Part shown: one piece after another, positions 20,071 through 28,843 of the stretch | Position numbering within the stretch: position 1 is the stretch's first letter | Layout of the letters: every line of letters begins with the position of its first letter | Source of the DNA: Bradyrhizobium sp. Ce-3 | GTDB lineage: Bacteria; Pseudomonadota; Alphaproteobacteria; Rhizobiales; Xanthobacteraceae | Assembly (NCBI RefSeq): GCF_022835695.1 | Contig: NZ_BQUV01000001.1 | Span: 1,216,263-1,280,262, forward strand | DNA length: 64,000 bases | Direction: 5' to 3' | Translations under genes and position numbers: made by a program | The notes under the pieces: model-generated | The model's database searches: none | What the model was told of the DNA's origin: nothing | The model's input: only the letters and a program-made list of their open reading frames with translations

Positions 20071-20153
20071 CGCCAACTCGATTCGTGTTGTCTGCCGATT
20101 TCCGGCGCAAGTGGCGGAGGGCCGTCGGGCCCTCCGGGTTCAGATGATCGGGA

Positions 20154-21347
20154 TCAGTAGCGCGGCGGCTCGGCCGGTACCGGCGGCGGCGGATCGGTCG
20201 AGATCACGACCGCCATGCCCGACTGCAGCTTGATCTGGCCGACGGCGACGACCTTGTCCCCGGCCTTCAGACCCTTGAGGATCTCGACGCGGCCTTCGAC
20301 GCGGTTGCCGGTCTTCACGAAGGTGCGGTCGGCGGTCAGGGTGGTCTTGCCGTCCTCGCCCTTCTTCTCGGTGATCAGGAACACGGAGTCGCCGTACAGC
20401 GTGTAGTCGACCGCGGTTTCCGGAATGGTCACGACCGGCGGCTTCGCGGGCAGCACGATCGTGGCGGTCGCGAACATGCCGGGCTTGAGGATGCTGTCCG
20501 GATTCTGGATCGTGGCCTGCACCCGGATATTGCGGGTGTCGGTCGCGATCTGCGGCTCGATGGTCGTGATCTTGCCGTCGAAGGTGCGGCCCGGATAGGC
20601 GTCGACCGCAATCCGCACGGCCTGGCCGACCTTGATCTGCGAGCTCTGCTTCTCGGTCACGGTCATGTTGGCGTACAGCACCGACAGGTCGGTCAGCGAC
20701 ACGATCTGGGTGCCGGCGGTCAGATACTGGCCGACTTCGACCTGGCGAACGCCGAGATCGCCTTCGAACGGCGCGCGCACCAGCTTCTGCGAGATCAGCG
20801 CTTCGGTCTTGGCAATGCCGGCCTTGGCCTGGTCGTAGGTCGCCTGCGCCGTATCGACGGTCGACTGCGGCCCGAACTGGCGTGACGCGAGCTGCTTGGC
20901 GCGGTCGAGCTGCTGCTCGCCCACGATCGCCTGCGCCTTGTAGTTGGCGAGGTCGCCCTGCTCCGGAGCGTCGAACAGCTGCACCAGCGGCGTCCCTGCC
21001 TTCACATGGCTGCCGGCGGTGAACTGGATCTCGGTGATGCGGCCCGGCACGTCGGTCGTGACGTTGACCTGGTGCACGGCGACGAGATCGCCGACCGCGG
21101 TCAAGAGGTTCGGAATCACTTCGGTCTTCGCCTCGACCGCCGAGACGTTGGACGGCGGCGGCTTATTGTTGGCGAAGAACTGCGCGATCATATGGCTGCG
21201 GAAGGCGTTGAAGCCGACCAGCGCGCCGACCAGCAGGGCCAGCAACAAGCCTACGATGATGAACCAGCGCACCATGCGGACGGGGCGCTTGGCTTGCTTC
21301 TCTTTGATCGGTTGGCCGGAGATGTGACTTTCGGTCTGAATGTTCAT
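20154..21347 (-). CDS. RND efflux membrane-fusion protein
   Basis: This 397-residue periplasmic adaptor is of the AcrA/MexE type (HlyD_D23 family). A single N-terminal membrane anchor (about residues 28-46) is followed by the lipoyl/barrel-sandwich strand (VTTDVPGRITEIQFTAGSHVKAGTPLVQL), a coiled-coil hairpin and the matching second lipoyl half (VRAPFEGDLGVRQVEVGQYL). The ATG at 21347 is one base after the TetR stop, implying coupled translation; a GTG three codons upstream overlaps the regulator. The proline-rich end is variable in the family. Confidence 0.93.
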   Translation of the reverse strand: MNIQTESHISGQPIKEKQAKRPVRMVRWFIIVGLLLALLVGALVGFNAFRSHMIAQFFANNKPPPSNVSAVEAKTEVIPNLLTAVGDLVAVHQVNVTTDVPGRITEIQFTAGSHVKAGTPLVQLFDAPEQGDLANYKAQAIVGEQQLDRAKQLASRQFGPQSTVDTAQATYDQAKAGIAKTEALISQKLVRAPFEGDLGVRQVEVGQYLTAGTQIVSLTDLSVLYANMTVTEKQSSQIKVGQAVRIAVDAYPGRTFDGKITTIEPQIATDTRNIRVQATIQNPDSILKPGMFATATIVLPAKPPVVTIPETAVDYTLYGDSVFLITEKKGEDGKTTLTADRTFVKTGNRVEGRVEILKGLKAGDKVVAVGQIKLQSGMAVVISTDPPPPVPAEPPRY

Positions 21348-21348
21348 G

Positions 21349-22050
21349 TCATGCACTTTCTGCAGTTACCGACGGTCCTGCGCTCGGCGACGGCTGGCGG
21401 CCCAAATGAGTTGAAATTGCGGCTTCGGTAAGTCCGATGCCGCGAAGAATGAACTGGCAGAGCTGCCGTTCGGCCGCGGTGGCATCCCCATAGGGGAGAC
21501 AAGGTGTCGCAGGCAGCTGCGTCAGCGCACCCATAAGCACGGTGTGGTGCGCAAACCAGAACAGGTTGAGAGGCTCGTCGCCGATCCGGGTCGCTTCGCC
21601 GGCGGCGATCGCCCGGTCGAGCGAGGCGGCGAAGGTCGGGCCGATCAGCTTGCCGACCTTGTCGTAGAGCAGGCGCGCAAACTCGCCGTCGTCGAGATGG
21701 CTCGTCACCATCAGCCGCATCCGCTGCGCCTCTTCCTGGTCCGGCGCGTCGCGCAGCCGCATGAAGTGGCCGACCATGCCTTCCACCAGTTCGACCAGCG
21801 TCGCGGTCGAGGGCTCCTGGCCGAGCAGATGCGCGAGATCGGGATCCGCCTCGCACTCCTCGGCAAGGATCTCGGCATAGAGCGCCGCCTTGGACGGGAA
21901 GTGCTTGAACAGCAGACCTTCCGAAATGGCAGCCGCGGCCGCCACGCTCTTTGTCGTGGTGCCGGCAAAGCCGTTGCGGGCGAAACACCGCTTTGCCGCG
22001 CTCAGGATCAACTGACGCCGCAAGTCACTCGTCATGCGTAAGGTAGACAT
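21349..22050 (-). CDS. TetR/AcrR-family transcriptional regulator of the RND operon
   Basis: This 233-residue regulator has an N-terminal TetR helix-turn-helix (residues about 8-56: ILSAAKRCFARNGFAGTTTKSVAAAA...GLLFKHFPSK) and a helical ligand-binding C-terminal part. It is the first gene of an operon with the fusion protein and pump, one base before the former. A 16-bp dyad overlaps its own -10 region, eight bases before the ATG, so autorepression that also controls the pump is the obvious model. The ATG at 22048-22050 is the likely start; a second ATG lies five codons in. Confidence 0.93.
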   Translation of the reverse strand: MSTLRMTSDLRRQLILSAAKRCFARNGFAGTTTKSVAAAAAISEGLLFKHFPSKAALYAEILAEECEADPDLAHLLGQEPSTATLVELVEGMVGHFMRLRDAPDQEEAQRMRLMVTSHLDDGEFARLLYDKVGKLIGPTFAASLDRAIAAGEATRIGDEPLNLFWFAHHTVLMGALTQLPATPCLPYGDATAAERQLCQFILRGIGLTEAAISTHLGRQPSPSAGPSVTAESA

Positions 22051-22057
22051 TTGGGTC

Positions 22058-22073
22058 GTGAGTAATCACTCAC
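22058..22073. promoter_or_regulatory. Operator dyad for the TetR regulator
   Basis: GTGAGTAATCACTCAC is an inverted repeat with perfect 6-bp arms (GTGAGT/ACTCAC) around AATC. It covers the predicted -10 box of the tetR-MFP-RND operon and lies just upstream of the regulator's ATG, the usual position of AcrR-type operators. TetR proteins bind such short dyads; the pairing with this regulator is inferred from position. Confidence 0.8.
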
Positions 22074-22088
22074 TTTACCAAAAGTCAA
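22060..22088 (-). promoter_or_regulatory. Sigma-70-type promoter of the TetR-RND operon
   Basis: On the minus strand TTGACT (22083-22088) is followed after 17 bases by TTACTC (22060-22065). The -35 box matches consensus at five of six bases and the spacing is ideal. The -10 box is weaker and is buried in the operator dyad, which suits a repressed promoter. Confidence 0.65.
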
Positions 22089-22114
22089 GGTTCTATTGCA
22101 CCGCGAAAGCCACT

Positions 22115-22705
22115 TTAAATTGGAGTGTGGCCGATCGACCCTCGGATCCGATTCACGAGGTAAGTGCCGTCGCGGCTGGACAGCACGCGCTCCAGATTGG
22201 TCCCGTCGATCTTCGCGCTGGCGAACCGCGGCCCCGCCGTAACATCTTGCAAAGACGAAGCAAAAGCTTCGACCTCGGCCATCGTGGAGATCGCCCGGCT
22301 ATCGGAGATTCCGCAGGCTTTGGCAACACCGACGAGGTCGGCGGTTCCACCGGTGTGGCTGGCCTGGCCGCCCGTTTCGCCATAGGCTTCGTTGTCCAGC
22401 ACGATGATCGCCAGGTTTTTGGGCTGCTGCAGGCCAACGGTCGCGAGGCTCCCCATCCCCATCAGCATCTCGCCGTCGCCGGTGATCACGACGACCGGGA
22501 GCGCCGGCTGGGCCAGCGCGAGGCCGAGCCCGATCATCACCGCGCCGCCCATGCCGCCCCAGAGATAGAAATTGCGGTCGTGGTCGCCGGCGGCGGCGAT
22601 GTCATAGGTCGAGGCGCCGAGACCGCCGACGGCGAAGGCGCCCTTGCGATCCCGCAGCAGCTCGGACACCACGGCGCGGCGGTCGAGGAGATTGGCTTTG
22701 CTCAT
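22115..22705 (-). CDS. ThDP-dependent decarboxylase, C-terminal (ThDP-binding) subunit
   Basis: This 196-residue protein is the pyrophosphate-binding half of a thiamine-diphosphate enzyme. The GDGEMLMGMGSLAT...VLDNEAYGETGG stretch is the GDG...N metal/ThDP motif, and the closest known layout is the beta subunit of sulfopyruvate decarboxylase or the C-terminal part of phosphonopyruvate decarboxylase. It overlaps the other subunit gene by four bases (ATGA). Decarboxylation of a sulfo- or phosphonopyruvate-like 2-oxo acid is the family-based guess; no sulfonate or phosphonate genes adjoin it, so the substrate is open. Confidence 0.82.
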   Translation of the reverse strand: MSKANLLDRRAVVSELLRDRKGAFAVGGLGASTYDIAAAGDHDRNFYLWGGMGGAVMIGLGLALAQPALPVVVITGDGEMLMGMGSLATVGLQQPKNLAIIVLDNEAYGETGGQASHTGGTADLVGVAKACGISDSRAISTMAEVEAFASSLQDVTAGPRFASAKIDGTNLERVLSSRDGTYLVNRIRGSIGHTPI

Positions 22706-23235
22706 TTGGTGAAAACCTTTGCCCCGATCAGGCGCTGCGACAGCAGCACGGCGGTTGGCGTGCAGGCGTTGTAGGCTTGCGCCGCGCCGGCTTCGACGAC
22801 TTCGCGAACCTCGCCAGGGTGCGAGGCGCGCAGCACCTTGATCCCCGACAATTCGAGAATGCCCTGGGTGTTCGAGCCCATCGGCACCTGCCAGGGATTG
22901 AACTCGCCCCATTCGCCGCGCATCGTCACCAGCGTCAGGAACGGCAGGCGGAAGATCTGCACCAGCGACAGCATGTTGATGCAATTGCCGACGCCGCTCG
23001 ACTGCATCAGCAGCACGCCGCGCTGGCCGCCGGCCCAGGCGCCCGCGAGCAGCGCCACGCCCTCCTCCTCGGTGGTCAGCGCAATACCGCGCATCGAGGA
23101 CGAACCAAGCACGCGCTCGATCAGCTCGGAATGCCCGGCGTCCGGCACGTAGGGCACCTGGCGCACCTCGAAGCGCTGCAATATCGAAAAGATCTCCTCC
23201 GGCCAGGAGGCCGCGGTCTCGGCACGGGCATGCAT
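22702..23235 (-). CDS. ThDP-dependent decarboxylase, N-terminal (PYR) subunit
   Basis: This 177-residue protein matches the PYR domain of thiamine-diphosphate enzymes: VPDAGHSELIERVLG, then LTTEEEGVALLAGAWAGG, where the glutamate pair would activate the cofactor, then LLMQSSGVGNCINML. It corresponds to the alpha subunit of sulfopyruvate decarboxylase (ComD-like). It is translationally coupled to the C-terminal subunit. The two genes are divergent from a cytochrome P450, with about 205 bp between them. Confidence 0.82.
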   Translation of the reverse strand: MHARAETAASWPEEIFSILQRFEVRQVPYVPDAGHSELIERVLGSSSMRGIALTTEEEGVALLAGAWAGGQRGVLLMQSSGVGNCINMLSLVQIFRLPFLTLVTMRGEWGEFNPWQVPMGSNTQGILELSGIKVLRASHPGEVREVVEAGAAQAYNACTPTAVLLSQRLIGAKVFTK

Positions 23236-23440
23236 TGGCGTTTCCGGCTCTCTCTTGTTTGGCCGCGACTGTAGAGGGGCGCGTGCGCTTCATCAAAGCG
23301 CAATACCGCATATGGCTCTGCGATTTACTCGCATCGCGCGGCGTGCGGCGGGCCGTTCCCGATCGCCGCAAATGATGTTGCGCGGACGCCGCCCGCGGCT
23401 TACGATAGTTGCAAATGAAACCAATTGGGCTGGATTCGCC

Positions 23441-24664
23441 ATGACCGGGCACGCGCGAGAGCTGGCTGACGGCTTCGACCTGGAAAAGCTGACGCCGGAG
23501 TTCTACGCCAACCCCTACCCGACCTATCGCGCGCTGCGCGAGCACGCACCGGTCAAGCGGTTGCCCAACGGCTGCTACTTCCTCACCCGTTACGACGACC
23601 TGATCGCCGCCTACAAGAACACCAAGGCGTTCTCCTCCGACAAGAAGAAGGAGTTCTTGCCGAAATACGGCGACTCGCTGCTCTACGAGCACCACACGAC
23701 CAGCCTCGTGTTCAACGATCCACCGGCGCATACCCGCGTGCGGCGGCTGATCATGGGCGCGTTGTCGCCGCGGGCGATCGCCGGCATGGAGCCGGACCTG
23801 ATTGCGCTGGTCGACAGCCTGCTCGACCGGATCGCCACGAAAGACCGCTTCGAGCTGATCGGCGACTTCGCCTCCGCGATCCCGGTCGAGGTGATCGGCA
23901 ATCTGCTCGACGTACCGCACGACGAGCGCGAGCCGCTGCGCGACTGGTCGCTGGCGATTCTCGGCGCGCTGGAGCCGGTGATCGGCAAGGAGGCGTTCGA
24001 CCGCGGCAACAACGCGGTGAAGGATTTTCTCGCCTATCTCGAAACCCTCGTCGACCGCCGCCGCGCCAGGCCGGGCAATCCCGAACGCGACGTGCTGACC
24101 CGGCTGATCCAGGGTGAAGACAATGGCGAACGCCTCACCGCGAAGGAATTGCTGCACAATTGCATCTTCCTGCTCAATGCCGGCCACGAGACCACGACCA
24201 ATCTGATCGGCAACGGGCTGGTGACGCTCAACCAGCACCCCGAGCAGAAGCAGCGGTTGATCGCGCAGCCCGAGCTGATCAAGACCGCGGTCGAGGAGAT
24301 GCTGCGCTACGAAAGCTCGAACCAGCTCGGCAACCGCATGATCGTGGAAGAGACCGAGCTCGGCGGCATCAAGCTGCCGCCCGGCACGCTGGTCACGCTG
24401 TGCATCGGCGCCGCCAACCGCGACCCCGCGCAATTCCCCGACCCTGAAGGCTTCGACGTCGCGCGTACGCCGAACCGCCACCTCGCCTTCGGCACCGGCG
24501 CGCATCAATGCGCCGGGATGGCGCTGGCCCGCCTCGAAGGCGCCGTCGCGATCTCGCGTTTCCTCAAGCGCTTCCCGAACTATCTACTCGATGGCGAGCC
24601 AGTGCGCGGCGGTCGGGTGCGCTTCCGTGGCTTCCTCAGCGTGCCATGCCGGCGCGGCGCGTGA
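23441..24664 (+). CDS. Cytochrome P450
   Basis: This 407-residue soluble bacterial P450 has the I-helix oxygen-activation motif AGHETT, the ExxR pair (EEMLRYES region) and the heme-binding loop FGTGAHQCAG with the ligand Cys357. Its overall look is close to the CYP107/CYP199-like class of alphaproteobacterial enzymes. I start it at the ATG at 23441 because the sequence begins to look like a P450 N-terminus there (DLEKLTPEFYANPYPTYRALRE). No ferredoxin gene adjoins it; a ferredoxin-reductase-like gene is at 39794-41017 but is not linked. The substrate is unknown. Confidence 0.94.
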   Translation: MTGHARELADGFDLEKLTPEFYANPYPTYRALREHAPVKRLPNGCYFLTRYDDLIAAYKNTKAFSSDKKKEFLPKYGDSLLYEHHTTSLVFNDPPAHTRVRRLIMGALSPRAIAGMEPDLIALVDSLLDRIATKDRFELIGDFASAIPVEVIGNLLDVPHDEREPLRDWSLAILGALEPVIGKEAFDRGNNAVKDFLAYLETLVDRRRARPGNPERDVLTRLIQGEDNGERLTAKELLHNCIFLLNAGHETTTNLIGNGLVTLNQHPEQKQRLIAQPELIKTAVEEMLRYESSNQLGNRMIVEETELGGIKLPPGTLVTLCIGAANRDPAQFPDPEGFDVARTPNRHLAFGTGAHQCAGMALARLEGAVAISRFLKRFPNYLLDGEPVRGGRVRFRGFLSVPCRRGA

Positions 24665-24668
24665 TCCG

Positions 24669-25346
24669 ATGACCACGGAGCAATTGCGCGAGCGCTGGGG
24701 CGATTCGCTGCTGACGGTGCTGACCGTGCTGCTGCTGGTCATGATGTTCGTGGTGGCGCCGCTGCAGGCGCTTGGCCTGTTCGAGTTCCAGGTGTTCGAG
24801 CTGCTGCTCGCCCTGTTTCTGGTCGGCGGCGTGTTCATAATGTCGGGCAGCGCGGTTGCCGTCGTCACCATGCTGGTGGCGCTTGTGATGATCGTGACCG
24901 GCGCGATCCTGCGGCTGCGCTCGCCCTCGATCCTCGACCTCAATTTGTTCGCCGGCTCCTGGCTTTTGGTCGGCCTCACCATGGCGGTGACGGTCGCACG
25001 CGCGACCTTCGCGCCGGGACGCGTCACCTATCACCGGGTGATCGGCGCGGTCCTGCTCTATCTCACGGTGGCGGTGATCTTCTCGTCGCTCTACACCTTC
25101 ATCGGCACGCTGGTGCCGAACGCATTCGCAGGCATGAAGGTCGAGGATCGCCCGACGCTCGCGAGCCAGCTGATCTATTTCTCCTTCGCGACGCTGACGA
25201 CGACAGGCTATGGCGACGTCGCGCCGCTGCACCCGATTGCGCGCAGCCTGTGCAATGTCGAGGCGATCTTCGGACAGCTCTATCCGGCGACACTGCTCGC
25301 CCGGCTGGTCACGCTCGAGATCGCGCACCGCGACCAGGATTCGTAG
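24669..25346 (+). CDS. Potassium channel family protein (single pore domain)
   Basis: This 225-residue membrane protein has several hydrophobic segments followed by a pore loop with the potassium selectivity filter TTTGYGD at residues 177-183 and a last membrane helix. It belongs to the Ion_trans_2 channels; the N-terminal hydrophobic part lacks the arginine ladder of voltage sensors, and no RCK/TrkA domain follows. It begins four bases after the P450 stop, so the two are co-transcribed. The link between an oxygenase and an ion channel is unexplained. Confidence 0.85.
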   Translation: MTTEQLRERWGDSLLTVLTVLLLVMMFVVAPLQALGLFEFQVFELLLALFLVGGVFIMSGSAVAVVTMLVALVMIVTGAILRLRSPSILDLNLFAGSWLLVGLTMAVTVARATFAPGRVTYHRVIGAVLLYLTVAVIFSSLYTFIGTLVPNAFAGMKVEDRPTLASQLIYFSFATLTTTGYGDVAPLHPIARSLCNVEAIFGQLYPATLLARLVTLEIAHRDQDS

Positions 25347-25362
25347 CGCCGCGCCGCCACAA

Positions 25363-25380
25363 TGGACCGAATTTGGTCCA
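25363..25380. promoter_or_regulatory. Dyad upstream of ornithine aminotransferase
   Basis: TGGACC and GGTCCA form perfect 6-bp arms separated by GAATTT. It lies 17 bases after the channel gene and about 94 before the aminotransferase ATG. It could be an operator for an amino-acid-responsive regulator or a weak terminator; there is no T-run. Confidence 0.35.
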
Positions 25381-25473
25381 CAGCAATCCTTTAAGCCGCG
25401 CGGGCCGATACCCAAATCAGTGATAATGTGCAGGACGGCAACGTTGGTGCCGACACAACTGGAGTGACGAACC

Positions 25474-26688
25474 ATGCGTCCGCCAGTCACCGATTTCATC
25501 GCAAGGGAAGCGCAATTTGGCGCTCAGAACTACGCGCCGCTCGGCGTCGTGCTGTCGCGCGGCGAAGGCGTCTGGGTTTGGGATACCGACGGCAAACGCT
25601 ACCTCGATTGCCTGTCGGCCTATTCGGCGGTCAATCAGGGCCATTGTCATCCAAAGATCCTCGCCGCCATGGTGGCGCAGGCCGGCCGGCTGACGCTGAC
25701 CTCGCGGGCCTTCCACAACGACCAGCTCGCCCCGTTCTACGAGGAACTCGCCGAGCTGACCGGATCGCACAAGGTGCTACCGATGAACAGCGGCGCGGAG
25801 GCGGTCGAGAGCGCCATCAAGTCGGTGCGCAAATGGGGCTACGAGGTCAAGGGCGTGCCTGACGGTGCGGCCGAGATCATCGTCTGCGCCGACAATTTCC
25901 ACGGGCGCACGCTTGCAATCGTCGGCTTCAGCACCGACCCGGACACCCGCGCGCATTTCGGCCCGTTCGCGCCGGGCTTCAGGATCATCCCGTTCGGCGA
26001 CGCCAGGGCGCTGGCGGATGCGATCACGCCGAACACCGTTGCCTTCCTGGTCGAGCCGATCCAGGGCGAGGCCGGCGTCGTCATTCCACCCGCGGGCTAT
26101 TTCACTGAAGTCCGCGCGCTCTGCACGCGCCACAACATCATGCTGGTGCTCGACGAGATCCAGACCGGGCTCGGCCGCACCGGCAAGCTGCTGGCGGAGC
26201 AGCACGAAGGCATCGAGGCCGACGTCACGCTGCTCGGCAAGGCGCTGTCCGGCGGCTTCTATCCGGTCTCGGCGGTGCTCTCCAACAACGAGGTGCTCGG
26301 CACGCTGAAGCCCGGCCAGCACGGCTCGACCTTCGGCGGCAATCCGCTCGCCTGCGCGGTCGCGCGCGCTGCACTCCGCGTGCTGGTCGACGAAGACATG
26401 ATCGAGAACGCAGCCGTCGAAGGCGCGCACTTCGTCGAGGGATTGCGGAGCATGCGCGCCAACATCGTCCGCGAGGTCCGTGGACGCGGGCTGATGCTCG
26501 CGGTCGAGCTTCATCCTGAGGCCGGTCCTGCGCGCCGCTATTGCGAGGCGCTGCGCGAGAAGGGCATCCTCGCCAAGGACACCCATGACCACACCATCCG
26601 GATCGCCCCGCCACTGGTGATCACAACCGATCAGGTCGATTGGGCGCTGGAGCAGATCGGCGCCGCGCTGACGCAGGATCTTTCGTGA
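25474..26688 (+). CDS. rocD: Ornithine--oxo-acid aminotransferase
   Basis: This 404-residue class-III PLP aminotransferase converts ornithine and 2-oxoglutarate to glutamate semialdehyde and glutamate. The N-terminal [19 protein letters not shown] and the segments [12 protein letters not shown] and [12 protein letters not shown] are those of ornithine aminotransferases; the PLP lysine is Lys256 in LLGKALSGG. Length equals that of RocD. It stands alone: no arginase gene is next to it here. It converges with the 2-hydroxyacid oxidase gene, 32 bases away. A general 4-aminobutyrate-type transaminase is the main alternative, but the similarity to ornithine enzymes is strong. Confidence 0.9.
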   Translation: MRPPVTDFIAREAQFGAQNYAPLGVVLSRGEGVWVWDTDGKRYLDCLSAYSAVNQGHCHPKILAAMVAQAGRLTLTSRAFHNDQLAPFYEELAELTGSHKVLPMNSGAEAVESAIKSVRKWGYEVKGVPDGAAEIIVCADNFHGRTLAIVGFSTDPDTRAHFGPFAPGFRIIPFGDARALADAITPNTVAFLVEPIQGEAGVVIPPAGYFTEVRALCTRHNIMLVLDEIQTGLGRTGKLLAEQHEGIEADVTLLGKALSGGFYPVSAVLSNNEVLGTLKPGQHGSTFGGNPLACAVARAALRVLVDEDMIENAAVEGAHFVEGLRSMRANIVREVRGRGLMLAVELHPEAGPARRYCEALREKGILAKDTHDHTIRIAPPLVITTDQVDWALEQIGAALTQDLS

Positions 26689-26720
26689 CGGCTGGATAGT
26701 TAAGGTCGCCGGCCGCGCTT

Positions 26721-27866
26721 CTATCTGAACCGCAGGTTTGCGCGGGAGAGCTGGCTGATCGAGGAACACCCCATCAGCCGCATGTCGCGCACCAGCTCCG
26801 CCTGCAACAGACCAAGCGCGCGCTCGACGCCGGCCTGGCCGGCCGATGCCAGCGGATAGAGGTAGAAGCGTCCGAGGCCGACGGCCTTGGCCCCCAGTGA
26901 CAGCGCCTTCAGCACGTGGCTGCCGCGCTTGATGCCGCCGTCCATCATCACATCGATCCGGTCGCCCACGGCATCGACGATCTCGGCCAGCTGGTCGAAC
27001 GCCGCCCGCGAGCCGTCGAGCTGCCGTCCGCCGTGATTGGACAGGATGATGCCGGTGCAGCCGATCTCGACCGCGCGCTTGGCATCGTCCACCGACATGA
27101 CGCCCTTGAGGCAAAACTGGCCATTCCACTGCCGGACCATTTGCGCGACGTCGTCCCATGTCATCGCCGGATCGAGCATTTCGGTGAAATAACGCCCGAT
27201 CGACATCGCACCGCCGCTCATGTCGACATGCTCGTCGAGTTGCGGCAGCTTGAAGCTTTCATGGGTGACGTAGTTGATCGCCCATGCCGGCTTGATGGCG
27301 AATTGCAGCATGCCGCCGAGCGTCAGCCGGAACGGAATCGAGAACCCGGTGCGCAAATCGCGCTCACGGTTGCCGCCGGTGATGCTGTCGACCGTCAGCA
27401 TCATGACGTTGACGCCGGCCTGCTTGGCGCGCTGCATCATCGCCGTGTTCAGGCCGCGATCGCGGTGGAAGTAGAACTGATAGACCTGCGGCGTCGCGTA
27501 GGCCTTGCGCAATTCCTCCAGGCTCACGGTGCCGAGCGAGGACACGCCGAACATCGTGCCGTATTTCGCCGCCGCCGCGGCGACGGCCCGCTCACCATCA
27601 TGATGAAACAGCCGCTGCAGCGCGGTCGGCGAGCAATAGAACGGCGTTGCCAGCTTCTGGCCCATCACGGTGACCGAGAGATCCACGTTCTCGACGCCGC
27701 GCAGGATATTCGGCACCAGGTCGCAGCGCTCGAAGCTCGCGGTGTTCTGCCGAAGCGTCGCCTCATCGTCCGCCCCGCCGTCGATATAGTCGAAGATCGG
27801 CCCCGGAAGCCGCCGCCGCGCCAGGTCACGGAAATCATGGAAATTGTGGCAATCGCTCAAGCGCAT
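26721..27866 (-). CDS. FMN-dependent alpha-hydroxy-acid oxidase/dehydrogenase (LldD-like)
   Basis: This 381-residue TIM-barrel flavoenzyme oxidises an L-2-hydroxy acid to the 2-oxo acid. Landmarks are DYIDGGADDE near residue 25, the substrate-site tyrosine region (QVYQFYFHRD), the KGVMSVDDAK lysine, and the catalytic base His278 in SNHGGRQLDGSRA. The length matches LldD and glycolate oxidase. It is the last gene of the long minus-strand operon beginning at the TetR gene near 36.4 kb, 113 bases after the TIM-barrel isomerase, so it may act on a product of that pathway rather than on lactate. Confidence 0.88.
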   Translation of the reverse strand: MRLSDCHNFHDFRDLARRRLPGPIFDYIDGGADDEATLRQNTASFERCDLVPNILRGVENVDLSVTVMGQKLATPFYCSPTALQRLFHHDGERAVAAAAAKYGTMFGVSSLGTVSLEELRKAYATPQVYQFYFHRDRGLNTAMMQRAKQAGVNVMMLTVDSITGGNRERDLRTGFSIPFRLTLGGMLQFAIKPAWAINYVTHESFKLPQLDEHVDMSGGAMSIGRYFTEMLDPAMTWDDVAQMVRQWNGQFCLKGVMSVDDAKRAVEIGCTGIILSNHGGRQLDGSRAAFDQLAEIVDAVGDRIDVMMDGGIKRGSHVLKALSLGAKAVGLGRFYLYPLASAGQAGVERALGLLQAELVRDMRLMGCSSISQLSRANLRFR

Positions 27867-27979
27867 GTCGTGCTCCGATGGTCCGGACCGCGGGGTTCAA
27901 CGGCCCGCAGTGCCGTTGCCACCCACAGCCCCCGCAATAACGGGCACGCTTCGCCTTGTCCACCGACCCGGTCGCTCGG

Positions 27980-28843
27980 TCAAACCACCGTCCGATGCCG
28001 CTCGATGCAGGTCCGCAGCACCTCGTCCAGCGGCCGGCCCCACCAGTCGTTCGAGAATATCTCGATCTCCGAATAGCCGGCAAAACCCTGCGCCTCGACC
28101 ATCGCGCGGACCGATCTGATGTCGATCACGCCGTCGCCCATCATGCCGCGGTCGTTGAGGATGTCCTTGGTCGGCACCAGCCAGTCGCAGACGTGAAACG
28201 CCAGCAGGCGATCCTTGCCGGCGCGCGCGATCTGGCCCGTCAGCTCCGGATCCCACCAGATGTGATAGACGTCGAGCGCGACCCCGATCGCACCGCTGCG
28301 GGCGGGATCGAGCGCGTCGCAGATGTCGAGCGCGTGCTTCGTGGTGTTCACGCAGGCGCGGTCGGCTGCATAGGCCGGATGCAGCGGCTCGATCGCGAGC
28401 GGCAATTTTGCCTGCTTGGCATAGTCGAGCATCTCGGCGATGCCGTCATGCACCTGATTGCGCGCGGTCGCGATGTCCTTGGACGCCGCGCTGCCCGGCC
28501 GCGAATATTGCGGCAGGCCGCCGGCCACGAGCACGATGCAGGAGGCGCCGAGCGCCGCAGCCTCGTCGACCGCGCGGCGGTTGTCGTCGCGCGCCTCGCC
28601 GCGATGCGCGCCATCGGCGGTGAACATGCCGCCGCGGCAATAGCCCGAGAGATCGAGCCCGGCATCCTTCACCGCGCGCACGGCGCGATCGAGGCCGACG
28701 CTGGCGACCTGGTCGCGCCAGGGATCAATGGCGCGGATGCCGTGGCGTGCGCAGGCCTCGATGATGGCCAGGAGATCGCCCTGCTTGCGAACGGTTGCGG
28801 TGTTCAGCGACAGCCAGCGATGGTCGTTGGAAAAGTCGCGCAT
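27980..28843 (-). CDS. Sugar phosphate isomerase/epimerase family TIM-barrel protein
   Basis: This 287-residue protein is of the AP-endonuclease-2/xylose-isomerase-like TIM-barrel group. Its metal-site pattern is visible as IEPLHPAY, GVALDVYHIWWDPE, FHVCDWL and a final YSEIEIF; these carry the Glu/Asp/His ligands typical of the family. It overlaps the DUF993 gene by four bases (ATGA). In characterised 3-keto-sugar pathways such enzymes act after Gfo/Idh/MocA oxidoreductases, and one is two genes upstream here. The actual substrate is unknown. Confidence 0.85.
   Translation of the reverse strand: MRDFSNDHRWLSLNTATVRKQGDLLAIIEACARHGIRAIDPWRDQVASVGLDRAVRAVKDAGLDLSGYCRGGMFTADGAHRGEARDDNRRAVDEAAALGASCIVLVAGGLPQYSRPGSAASKDIATARNQVHDGIAEMLDYAKQAKLPLAIEPLHPAYAADRACVNTTKHALDICDALDPARSGAIGVALDVYHIWWDPELTGQIARAGKDRLLAFHVCDWLVPTKDILNDRGMMGDGVIDIRSVRAMVEAQGFAGYSEIEIFSNDWWGRPLDEVLRTCIERHRTVV

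Noticed and set aside
16609-20160. Very long open frame on the plus strand across the RND pump gene
   Set aside because: It is the antisense of the RND transporter and reads as low-complexity His/Asp/Arg-rich sequence typical of GC-rich shadow frames; no domain is recognisable.
22115-24508. 797-codon minus frame spanning the ThDP subunit and the P450
   Set aside because: Only the last 196 codons match a real protein; the rest is antisense to the P450 or out of frame with the PYR subunit.
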